Source: a virus. From it: a stretch of DNA of 44,484 nt. The stretch covers positions 1 to 44,484 of IMG/VR virus record IMGVR_UViG_3300032893_000102, one strand, 5' to 3'. The notes under the pieces were generated by a model. It searched no databases. It saw only the letters and a program-made list of their open reading frames with translations, and was not told the DNA's origin. Position numbers and translations under genes: made by a program. Below are positions 38,226-44,484 of this stretch, piece after piece. The number at the start of each line of letters is the position of its first letter. Position 1 is the first letter of the stretch.

Positions 38226-39195
38226 GGCCCAGGAGGCGTGCCTTAAAGATCCGAGGTGCTTTCTCATTGGCGAGGGCGTCCCTGATCCGAAGGCATGCTT
38301 TGGCACCACAGCTGGGCTCGATAAGAAATTCCCACGTCAGGTCTTTGACATGCCTGTATCTGAGAATGGGATCACAGGCGTGTGTATAGGTGCGGCCATA
38401 AATGGCATGAAGCCAATCCTCGTTCACCAGAGAATCGACTTTTCGCTCTACAGTATGGATCAAATCGTCAATAACGCGGCGAAATGGTTTTCCATGTTTG
38501 GAGGCCAAAAAAGCGTCCCAATCGTCATTCGGATGATCGTTGGGAGGGGTTGGGGTCAGGGTAATCAACATTCCCAAAACCTTACCTCAATGTTTGCCCA
38601 CGTTCCAGGTCTTAAAGTCTTTTGTCCGTCAAGCGCCAGGGACGCAAAAGATTTGTTCATCAAAGCCTATAACGACCCAAACCCAGTTATTTTTATCGAG
38701 CATCGCTGGCTTTATGACACGACCTCAGAAAGGGGAGACCTTTCTTCGGGAATAGAAGAGGGGTCTGATATCACCATCGTCGCCTCTGGACACGCCTATA
38801 GAGAGGCCTATCTTGCAAGAGAGAGGCTTAAGTCGAACGGGATCTCGGCTGAGCTTATTGACCTTAGGATCATAAGCCCACTAGATATGACGATGATTTA
38901 TGATTCAGTTTCAAAAACCAAGTCTTTACTTGTGGTTGATGACTGTTGGCAAATGTGCGGAGTGGCGTCAGAAATCATCGCAAGCGTTGCCTGCCATAGA
39001 GAAGGATATAAGTTTTCTAGGCTCACCTATCCAAATTGTCCATCTGCAAGCTCTCCGGCCTTAACAAAGAATTACTATCCAGAGTGCTCAGATATTTGCG
39101 CCTATGCTGAAGACCTGCTCATGCGGCCAATGAATTATTGGCCAAGAAGGGAGAAACACGATGTTCCTAATCCAGAGTTTAGGGGTCCGTTTTGA
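38197..39195 (+). CDS. Thiamine-dependent dehydrogenase E1 beta-like subunit
   Basis: Partner of the alpha gene. The 332-residue protein has the transketolase pyrimidine-binding domain first (MLSFKQALLEAQEACLKDPR, then FPRQVFDMPVSENGITGVCI, where the glutamate after S activates TPP), and a transketolase C-domain after residue 200 (ITIVASGHAYREAY, AELIDLRIISPLD). ATG at 38197 is chosen because similarity begins there; an earlier in-frame ATG lies over the alpha gene. Alpha and beta probably form an alpha2-beta2 enzyme. The 30 C-terminal residues are extra. Confidence 0.85.
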   Translation: MLSFKQALLEAQEACLKDPRCFLIGEGVPDPKACFGTTAGLDKKFPRQVFDMPVSENGITGVCIGAAINGMKPILVHQRIDFSLYSMDQIVNNAAKWFSMFGGQKSVPIVIRMIVGRGWGQGNQHSQNLTSMFAHVPGLKVFCPSSARDAKDLFIKAYNDPNPVIFIEHRWLYDTTSERGDLSSGIEEGSDITIVASGHAYREAYLARERLKSNGISAELIDLRIISPLDMTMIYDSVSKTKSLLVVDDCWQMCGVASEIIASVACHREGYKFSRLTYPNCPSASSPALTKNYYPECSDICAYAEDLLMRPMNYWPRREKHDVPNPEFRGPF

Positions 39196-40529
39196 AAACC
39201 GTTCTTTGCCACGGCTGTTTTGACGTCCTTCACTATGGCCACCTCAAACATCTCCAAGCTGCCAGACGGTACGGTGATCGACTTGTTGTCTCGCTCACGG
39301 CAGACGCATTTGTTAATAAAGGCCCTTCTCGCCCATACTTCTCAGCTGAAAAGAGAGCTGAGATGCTTAAAGCACTTGGAATCGTTGATCAGGTCACGAT
39401 CACTCACCACCAGACAGCTATTCCGGCAATTAGAGAAGTTAAACCTGCTTATTACGTTAAAGGAGCAGACTATCGAGACCCTACTCAAGATGTTACGGGA
39501 GAAATAGCCAATGAAAAAGCCGAGGTCGAACGCTGGGGCGGAAAGCTCGTTTTCACCGATGAGGAAACCCACTCCTCATCAAGGCTCATTAATAGCTTCC
39601 TTGCGCCGTGGTCAGATGAGCAAAAAGCAGCAATTGAAACTATACGCTCTCTTGGTGGATTTGAAGCTATTAAGAGGGCAGTTGATTCTCTCTCTGGACT
39701 TTCTATCCTGGTTGCTGGAGAGACTATCCTTGATATCTACCGATTCGTTAGGCCAGAAGGGATATCATCCAAGTCCCCGAGCCTATCCGCCAGATTCATC
39801 AGAGAAGAGCAATACCACGGAGGATCATGGGCCATCGCCAACCACCTCAGAGATTTTGCAAGTGTTAGCCTCGTTGCTCCTGTCAAAACCTGTAAAAAAA
39901 TCAGGTACATCTCTGAAACGCAAAGGATTTTTGAAGTAACAGAGATCGATGAGGATGTTAAAGATCGGGATTTTTTGATAGATAAGATTTACGGGTTTTC
40001 GGGCGACTGTATTGTCGTTGCCGACTTTGGCCATGGAATGTTTTTAGGAGGAGAGCTAGATGGTAATCTCAGACCCTTTGTCGGACTCAACGTCCAAACC
40101 AATTCATCAAACCTTGGTTTCAATCCCTACCACAAGCACGCTGTCTATTCTTATCTCTGTCTCGACACCAGGGAATCAAGGATGGCCACACACGATCGAT
40201 ATTCAGACCCACTTACGATTGCAAGAAAAATTGCGTCAAACGCTCCAGGACATTTTGGGTTTACCGTTGGATCGGGTGGAGCTTACATTCTTTCCAACGG
40301 CGGGAACGAGCTACACTGCCCCGCCTTTAGCGACGTCGTTATTGACGCCACTGGGGCCGGAGACGCGTTCTTCGCCATCACCACGGCGCTCCTCTGTAGA
40401 GGAGCGCGTTCAGAAATCACTCTCTTCATTGGAAACGTTTTTGCTGGGCTTAAAACAAAGATCATCGGAAATAAGAGCGCGGTTTCTAAAGCAGCGCTCT
40501 TAAAAGCCTGTGAATCGATTCTTAAGTAG
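39192..40529 (+). CDS. Bifunctional HldE-like enzyme in reversed order: nucleotidyltransferase-kinase
   Basis: Residues 1-130 form a cytidylyltransferase-type domain with VLCHGCFDVLHYGHLKHL carrying the HxGH motif (H14-H17), which joins a sugar-1-phosphate to a nucleotide. Residues from about 165 form a PfkB/ribokinase domain with the family's C-terminal signature DATGAGDAFF and catalytic D391. E. coli HldE has the kinase first and the adenylyltransferase second; here the order is reversed. Together with the GmhA-like gene it suggests phosphorylation and activation of a heptose-type sugar. The kinase part is shortened in its lid region (about 195-290), so activity there is less certain. It overlaps the beta gene by four bases. 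Confidence 0.8.
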   Translation: MKTVLCHGCFDVLHYGHLKHLQAARRYGDRLVVSLTADAFVNKGPSRPYFSAEKRAEMLKALGIVDQVTITHHQTAIPAIREVKPAYYVKGADYRDPTQDVTGEIANEKAEVERWGGKLVFTDEETHSSSRLINSFLAPWSDEQKAAIETIRSLGGFEAIKRAVDSLSGLSILVAGETILDIYRFVRPEGISSKSPSLSARFIREEQYHGGSWAIANHLRDFASVSLVAPVKTCKKIRYISETQRIFEVTEIDEDVKDRDFLIDKIYGFSGDCIVVADFGHGMFLGGELDGNLRPFVGLNVQTNSSNLGFNPYHKHAVYSYLCLDTRESRMATHDRYSDPLTIARKIASNAPGHFGFTVGSGGAYILSNGGNELHCPAFSDVVIDATGAGDAFFAITTALLCRGARSEITLFIGNVFAGLKTKIIGNKSAVSKAALLKACESILK

Positions 40530-40938
40530 ACGGCGTGGGAGCGGGCAAGATCGCAGCCAGTGCTGCCTTGATCGCATCCAAAGAAGCCTGAAGCTGAGCA
40601 ACGGAAGTTTGGAAATTTGCAACGAGTGCCTTATCCGACTGATCCTGCGCGGTCATTGCGGCTAGCTGTTGTTGGACAGAAGCAAGGTTTGCCTGTGCCG
40701 CAGCAAGGTTTGCTTGATCTGTTTGGTCCTGCGCCGTGATCGTTGCAATTTGCGCATTGAGAGGATCGGTTGCCGCCTTTACCGCAGCGTCAATGTCCGC
40801 CTGAGTAAAGGTTCCATCCGAAGCCTTTTGGTCTGTTGCGCCACCAGTATAAGCCATGTTTAGGCCATCAACCAGTGCCTGGCTTTGTTCTTGCTGAATG
40901 AGCGCCAAGGCCTGTTGAACGACTTGATCCTGTCCCAA
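40522..40938 (-). CDS. Alanine/glutamine-rich coiled-coil protein
   Basis: The 138-residue product is almost wholly helical: IQQEQSQALVDGLN, then two near-repeats LNAQIATITAQDQTDQANLA and LAAMTAQDQSDKALVA, and a proline-rich end. The start TTG at 40938 follows AGGAGG six bases upstream, a stronger signal than the longer frame's start at 41016. Its end overlaps the HldE-like gene end by eight bases (convergent). It may be a virion or tail accessory protein, or the last member of the ubiquitin-like operon. No family recognised. Confidence 0.6.
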   Translation of the reverse strand: MGQDQVVQQALALIQQEQSQALVDGLNMAYTGGATDQKASDGTFTQADIDAAVKAATDPLNAQIATITAQDQTDQANLAAAQANLASVQQQLAAMTAQDQSDKALVANFQTSVAQLQASLDAIKAALAAILPAPTPST

Positions 40939-41012
40939 ATGACACCTCCTATGAAGCCATAGTATGAATCTTCTTATAGCTAAACACAAGGGGACGAAGG
41001 GCTGTTTTAGTA

Positions 41013-41210
41013 TCATTTGGAATTTTTCAGCCGCTCAATCTTGGGGTTGTCGGATGATGTCATATCAGCCTCTTTCATTGTCTTAATCCTTCTCATTTCT
41101 GATTTAGATCTTGGAGCGTCCGAGTGATCTTCCATAAAGTCGATGACAGGGAGCTTTTTACAAAGCTCCCTGCGCTGTTCTGGGGTCAGATCGTCGTCAT
41201 CGTCACTCAT
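41013..41210 (-). CDS. Acidic 65-aa protein following the E1 gene
   Basis: The protein begins MSDDDDDLTPEQRREL, is strongly acidic at the N-terminus and basic near the C-terminus, and is probably disordered or helical. ATG at 41210 overlaps the E1-like stop by four bases, so it is coupled to the ubiquitin-like cassette. A perfect 9-bp hairpin (GGGAGCTTT/AAAGCTCCC, 41149-41170) lies inside the gene. It may be a substrate, adaptor or regulator of the cassette; that is inference from coupling. Confidence 0.6.
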   Translation of the reverse strand: MSDDDDDLTPEQRRELCKKLPVIDFMEDHSDAPRSKSEMRRIKTMKEADMTSSDNPKIERLKNSK

Positions 41211-41878
41211 TCCCTAACCCAATTCTGAAAACTATTCAGTCCGATGTTCCAGTGCGTCACCCTCGCATAAGGAGCCTTTACTGCCAAATCCTTGACGTGC
41301 TTTGCAACATAACCCCCAATCATCGACGCGGTGTACATCGTGGCTTTTGCGGTGCACCTCTCGGGCTCGGCATTTTCATCAAGATAAAGGGTCTTTTCGT
41401 AAGCCTCAATATCTTTTGTCAGGTTTGGGTCAATCACGTAAGAAACCGCGTATTCCGCAGCCATCCTCGGATCAATGTACCACCTCACCTTAAGGTTATC
41501 CTTGCAAAGCTCCCATACCGCCTTTCTCACCTTCATCGAATCCACAGCGGTGATAACGATCTGGCCCAGGTCTTCCGTCTGGTCAATAAACTTGTGCATA
41601 TAGTAATCGATTTCAACCTTGGTGAAATCCTTAACCAAATCATAAAGGGCTTCGACTTTAGACTTACCGATATCTGAAAATCTATAAAACTGGCAGTTCA
41701 TATTCTCAACCGAGACCTCGTCAAAGTCAAAAACCTTGATCTCGCTAAATCCCATCTTGGCGAGATTAAGAACCGTCATCGACCCGATCGCCCCAGCCCC
41801 AATAACGGTGATGGGTAAATTTAAAACCTCAACCGGGATAATGTCTAATTGCCTCGTCAAATGCTCAGTACCCTGCAT
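41207..41878 (-). CDS. ThiF/E1-like ubiquitin-activating enzyme
   Basis: E1-like enzymes adenylate the C-terminal glycine of a ubiquitin-like protein and usually pass it to a cysteine. In 223 residues this protein has GAGAIG (27-32) for ATP, then D51-F-D-E-V, N59 and N61 with Q63, and the DIGKSK loop (69-74), the standard ThiF adenylation set. The usual R of NRQ is C62. A candidate thioester cysteine is C175 in PERCTAK, in the crossover position. The ATG at 41878 has GGAGG nine bases upstream, and overlaps the JAB stop by 14 bases. Together with the Ubl, E2 and JAB genes it completes a conjugation set; it resembles the ThiF protein of PRTRC cassettes. Confidence 0.85.
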   Translation of the reverse strand: MQGTEHLTRQLDIIPVEVLNLPITVIGAGAIGSMTVLNLAKMGFSEIKVFDFDEVSVENMNCQFYRFSDIGKSKVEALYDLVKDFTKVEIDYYMHKFIDQTEDLGQIVITAVDSMKVRKAVWELCKDNLKVRWYIDPRMAAEYAVSYVIDPNLTKDIEAYEKTLYLDENAEPERCTAKATMYTASMIGGYVAKHVKDLAVKAPYARVTHWNIGLNSFQNWVRE

Positions 41879-42845
41879 AAAAATCATCCTCCGCACGGCG
41901 ATCGTGCAAATAAGCCAAATAGGCGTCAGAAAACTTTGAATCAATCTTTCTCACATAAGAAATCTCATCGGGAGTCATTTCGGCGATCATAGAATAAAGC
42001 ATATCCTTTCCCATAACCTCTGAATCCTTGCACGGATTGTAAACCGACATTCCATCAATATTGGCATAGCCAAACTTGTTCCACTCAATCTCGGTGTCTT
42101 TGGCTACCCCCCGAGGAAGCTCAACCAAAGAATCCTTGATCTTCCATACACCGTTTTTAAACTCGTACTTGTCTGGGAACTGCCGCTTCCAGCTATTTGG
42201 ATCAGAGTCATCTGCCGTCCATTTGCTTGAATAGGTTTTCTTCTTCACCTTATCCTCAAATTCCTTATCAAGCTTTTCCTTTAAGGCCAGATCCACCCGC
42301 CTCACAATCTTCATTGGCATCTTATCGATGAAGATGTCATGCGGCCGCCCCATCACGTCAACGCTAGTTAAAAAGGCGGTCGTATATTCTTTCTTTTGGT
42401 TTAATACCGTCGCAACGATCCAGCCCTTTTGCCCAAGCTGACGAATGAGGTTTAGATCGGTCGTCGACCACGAAGCCTGAAATCCAGGGTGAGAGTGCCA
42501 GTGCCACTTTAAAGCGTTAGGCTCATTTCTCATCTCATACATCGCCTTAGCAAGGCCTGCGTCATCGATCTCAGCCGATCCCCCGCTCACCGTCTGCTTT
42601 AAAAGAATCGCGTCCCTCACCCGAAACCTTCTTGACGTTTCATCAAAGTCCAAAGACCCAAAGCCTGACACCTCATCTGGCGCCGCCTTATCAATCCAGT
42701 ACATCACCTTTTCTAAAACCTTTTCTGGGATCTCAAGCGTTAACCCCTCTCCAGCATCTTGAACAGGAACGTGATCCTGATCGACCTTAGGGCCAACCGA
42801 CTCATAGCCCACATAGTATTTCTTTTTCTTGTTCTTCTTAGCCAT
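41865..42845 (-). CDS. JAB/JAMM-domain metalloprotease, deubiquitinase-like
   Basis: The JAB domain spans about residues 35-170. Zinc site is complete: H117-S-H119, seven residues, S127, two residues, D130 (HxHx7SxxD), with E58 in DEVSGFGSLD as the catalytic acid. Such enzymes cleave isopeptide bonds after a ubiquitin-like glycine. The N-terminus is lysine-rich. A C-terminal region of about 150 residues, after residue 175, is unrecognised and could bind partner or substrate. It overlaps the E2-like gene by eight bases and the E1-like start by 14. The 326-residue length is near that of PRTRC protein A-like proteins. Since the Ubl ends already in glycine, deconjugation is more likely than maturation. 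Confidence 0.88.
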   Translation of the reverse strand: MAKKNKKKKYYVGYESVGPKVDQDHVPVQDAGEGLTLEIPEKVLEKVMYWIDKAAPDEVSGFGSLDFDETSRRFRVRDAILLKQTVSGGSAEIDDAGLAKAMYEMRNEPNALKWHWHSHPGFQASWSTTDLNLIRQLGQKGWIVATVLNQKKEYTTAFLTSVDVMGRPHDIFIDKMPMKIVRRVDLALKEKLDKEFEDKVKKKTYSSKWTADDSDPNSWKRQFPDKYEFKNGVWKIKDSLVELPRGVAKDTEIEWNKFGYANIDGMSVYNPCKDSEVMGKDMLYSMIAEMTPDEISYVRKIDSKFSDAYLAYLHDRRAEDDFYAGY

Positions 42846-43788
42846 TTTTTACTCCCTTGGTTTTTGCCTTATAAGCTTGTTCAAATTGGTAAAGAGGAAT
42901 ATATCCTTTTCGCTCCTCGAAGTTTGCCATCACGTCGTAAAGATCCATCATACAAGCGTAAAAATCTCTCTTCGCGTAATTTTTGTGATAAGAGTTTCCA
43001 ATCTCACCCATGCAGATGTAGTTTTTAACCCCGATGTGGGGGTGAACGTATTGTCCGATCGTGATGTTATCCTCTCCAGCGCCAACACTAATCGTCCATC
43101 CACCCTTCTTATCTGGTATGACGTCGACCTTAAAGCGCCCAAGTGGAACAATCAGATTTGTTGCCTGAGCCTCGCTAAAAAAGCTTTTGTTGATAAACTT
43201 CGATAAAAACGTGACAACGCCGTCACGTTGAACCTTATGCATCGTAAACTTTCCCGTCGCCAAAACCTTTTTGATCTCATTGGTCCACTTTAAAGAACTA
43301 TCCTCTGCGCTTGGCTGGTTTTGTTGGGCCAAAATTTCTTGATTAATCTCATTATATCGCTCTTCAAGTTTACGTACGGTATTCCTAGCGTTCCTTAGGT
43401 CGGTTGCAACAAGCATGCGTTCGGTCGCTAATTTAAACGTCATGGCTGTGGGGTCATAAACAAACTCGGCTACAGCGCTTTTGATCTCGGCGGCCTTGAC
43501 ATACCTTTCCTTGGGAAGCTTCTTGGTTTTCCGCTTTAAGCCAAAAAAGATCTTGTTTATTTGCGCTCTGTTTAAAATAATATGACCGTCTTTAACAAAG
43601 CTCGATAACTCAAAATCGCCCACGTCAACGCCAGTCCTTTGGCCCAAATCCTCAATGTACTTTAAAATCGCCTCCTTCTTACCAATCTCCTCGTCGTTCG
43701 ATCCGTTAAAGATTTCATAGTGATAACCACGAGCATCACGCATCGTCTTGACATCGTGATGCTTTAGCTCTAGCGTTTTAGGTGCCAC
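42838..43788 (-). CDS. E2-like (UBC-fold) conjugating protein, PRTRC-B type
   Basis: The C-terminal third has the sequence of an E2 active site: YVHPHIGVKNYICMGEIG, with H-P-H in the place of HPN and C259 in ICMG in the place of ICLD. Strands before it (FKVDVIPDKKGGWTISVGAG) fit the UBC sheet, and a helical end follows (AKRDFYACMMDLYDVM). The first 170 residues are a separate, partly coiled-coil region (LEERYNEINQEILAQQN), as in the larger PRTRC-B (Prok-E2_D) proteins. GTG start with GGAG eight bases upstream. It follows the Ubl gene after a strong hairpin. E2 identity is a motif inference; confirming needs a structure prediction. Confidence 0.7.
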   Translation of the reverse strand: MAPKTLELKHHDVKTMRDARGYHYEIFNGSNDEEIGKKEAILKYIEDLGQRTGVDVGDFELSSFVKDGHIILNRAQINKIFFGLKRKTKKLPKERYVKAAEIKSAVAEFVYDPTAMTFKLATERMLVATDLRNARNTVRKLEERYNEINQEILAQQNQPSAEDSSLKWTNEIKKVLATGKFTMHKVQRDGVVTFLSKFINKSFFSEAQATNLIVPLGRFKVDVIPDKKGGWTISVGAGEDNITIGQYVHPHIGVKNYICMGEIGNSYHKNYAKRDFYACMMDLYDVMANFEERKGYIPLYQFEQAYKAKTKGVKNG

Positions 43789-43819
43789 TTTGTATTCTCC
43801 TTATCAGTTTGGGTGAAAG

Positions 43820-43851
43820 GGGGCGCTTCGGATCACTCCCCGAAGCGCCCC
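43820..43851 (-). terminator. Perfect hairpin between Ubl and E2-like genes
   Basis: GGGGCGCTTCGG (43820-43831) pairs over all 12 bases with CCGAAGCGCCCC (43840-43851) across an eight-base loop, in the 73-bp gap. On the minus strand it is followed by CTTTCACC, a poor T tract; on the + strand by AAATTTTT. As a partial terminator or 3' stabiliser it would leave the Ubl message in excess over the enzyme messages. Confidence 0.6.
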
Positions 43852-43861
43852 AAATTTTTAC

Positions 43862-44053
43862 CTAGCCAGCCTTCACAGGACGGGCAAACGAGACAAAGTC
43901 GTTCGTCTCAAGCTTTTGGTCAAAGTCAGCGGGCTCTCCATTCACAGCCGCCGTATAACCCTGACACTCCATCTTGTTGGCTAAGTCACCAACCGTCTTG
44001 GCATCAATTTGCTTGTTCTTACCACCCGCGACCTGACAGATAACCTTTGCCAT
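43862..44053 (-). CDS. Ubiquitin-like protein (beta-grasp), PRTRC-C/Prok_Ub-like
   Basis: Modifier of the cassette: 63 residues, with the ThiS/MoaD-ubiquitin pattern: VICQVAGG strand, TVGDLANKM helix, YTAAVNGEPAD strand and turn, and LETNDFVSFARPVKAG ending in a single terminal glycine, like PRTRC protein C (which tends to end V-x-x-K-G). There is no tail after the glycine, so no processing is needed. The start ATG follows GGAG eight bases upstream. It precedes the E2-like gene. MoaD/ThiS sulfur-carrier function is the alternative, but the E2- and JAB-like neighbours argue for protein tagging. Confidence 0.8.
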   Translation of the reverse strand: MAKVICQVAGGKNKQIDAKTVGDLANKMECQGYTAAVNGEPADFDQKLETNDFVSFARPVKAG

Positions 44054-44082
44054 ACTTTATTCTCCTTTGTTGGCGTTATTGG

Positions 44083-44424
44083 TTATTTGGACCTTAACTT
44101 TTCAATCTCAAGCCAAAGCTCATGACTCTCTGCTAAGGCGCAGTAATCCTTAGACACAACCCGAGCCATTCCCAAACAAGTGTTAAACTGCAATCGACAC
44201 TCGTTAAACTTTAGCCGATTTGGTATAGCGCCAGATCTCTGGCAGTAACGAAAAATCTCAAACCCCAACGTCTCATCATCAGGGTAACCACTATCTAAAG
44301 CCTCAATCTGAAGCCTGGCTATATGGTCAGCAAGGCCAACAACATCAGCGATATGAAAAGGGTCAACAAGGATCGTCGAAGCAGTAGACTTTTTATTCTT
44401 GTGATATCCAGCCACACCAAGCAC
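44083..44424 (-). CDS. Unknown 113-aa protein upstream of the Ubl gene
   Basis: I do not recognise it. It is mostly helical with three cysteines, and has DVVGLADHIARLQIEALDSG near residues 28-47 and LEIEKLRSK at the end. Start is GTG at 44424 in this copy and ATG in the left repeat, so the gene varies at its start codon. It is separated from the Ubl gene by 29 bases that carry GGAG. As a member of the same leftward run it may serve the conjugation system, perhaps as a target or specificity factor. Confidence 0.65.
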   Translation of the reverse strand: MLGVAGYHKNKKSTASTILVDPFHIADVVGLADHIARLQIEALDSGYPDDETLGFEIFRYCQRSGAIPNRLKFNECRLQFNTCLGMARVVSKDYCALAESHELWLEIEKLRSK

Positions 44425-44484
44425 CTATGCTCCCTTTTGATCCAATTGTCTAATTTCTATCCCAAGCTTGTTTGAAAGTGATTG
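44289..44484. repeat. Terminal direct repeat, right copy
   Basis: Identical to bases 1-196 apart from positions 44416 and 44424. See the left copy. The second difference changes the start codon of the 113-residue protein from ATG to GTG, while the first is silent. Confidence 0.97.

Noticed and set aside
37284-39195. Pyruvate dehydrogenase for energy metabolism
   Set aside because: No E2 or E3 genes are present and the neighbours are sugar genes, so this role is unlikely.
39220-40503. Several long frames in the other phases over the HldE-like gene
   Set aside because: They overlap a gene with clear catalytic motifs and have shadow composition.
42838-43788. Virion protein instead of E2-like protein
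   Set aside because: The HPHI...ICMG signature and the location between Ubl and JAB genes favour E2, though structure evidence is still needed.
1-44484. tRNA genes and CRISPR arrays
   Set aside because: No T-arm with matching acceptor stem and no regular repeat-spacer series were found.

Overview
The window looks like one complete tailed-phage genome of a T7-like podovirus type. Its first 196 bases (1-196) reappear at the end (44289-44484) with two mismatches, so it is either a circular assembly of about 44,288 bp or a linear genome with a short terminal repeat. Gram-negative host is inferred from lipobox lipoproteins beside the lysis genes, heptose/LPS-type sugar genes and the T7-like tail. 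No host genus can be named. I see no integrase, repressor, DNA polymerase or RNA polymerase, so replication probably leans on the host.

Layout. (1) 9822-32201, leftward: virion and lysis block. In transcription order it holds large terminase, portal, Bbp19-like protein, scaffold, major capsid, decoration-like protein, a terminator, tail tubular A- and B-like proteins, a gp13-like protein, internal virion proteins, a 947-residue tail fibre, and a holin/lipoprotein/endolysin set. The terminase small-subunit-like gene sits apart at 2366-2827. (2) 32198-40529: a sugar cassette read outward from a 54-bp divergent spacer at 36626-36679. Leftward are two NAD-dependent epimerases, a DegT/StrS aminotransferase and a radical SAM protein. 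Rightward are a SIS isomerase, a thiamine-dependent E1 alpha/beta pair and a reversed-order HldE-like nucleotidyltransferase-kinase. (3) 2893-5691, rightward: three overlapping glycosyltransferase-like genes and a small basic protein. (4) 5540-9712: RusA-like resolvase, small genes, a 524-bp non-coding region with possible structured RNA, a zinc-finger protein, a Sak4-like RecA-fold ATPase, a membrane protein and a tiny lipoprotein.

(5) The most notable region is the leftward operon 41013-44053, which continues through the window ends to 738. It encodes a 63-residue ubiquitin-like protein ending in glycine, an E2-like protein with a HP-x-I...ICMG motif, a JAB/JAMM protease with a perfect HxHx7SxxD motif, and a ThiF/E1-like activating enzyme. 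This is a full Ubl-E2-deconjugase-E1 set, in the same order as bacterial Bil operons and closest in style to the PRTRC cassette (Prok_Ub and Prok-E2_D families), here carried by a phage. A perfect 12-bp hairpin separates the Ubl gene from the enzymes. The operon seems to be headed by a small helix-turn-helix-like gene (463-738).

Working model (inference). The sugar genes make an activated, probably amino- or branched-chain sugar, and the three glycosyltransferases place it on the host envelope, virion or DNA. The ubiquitin-like operon tags host or phage proteins and can remove the tag. Several leaders carry terminator- or attenuator-like folds.
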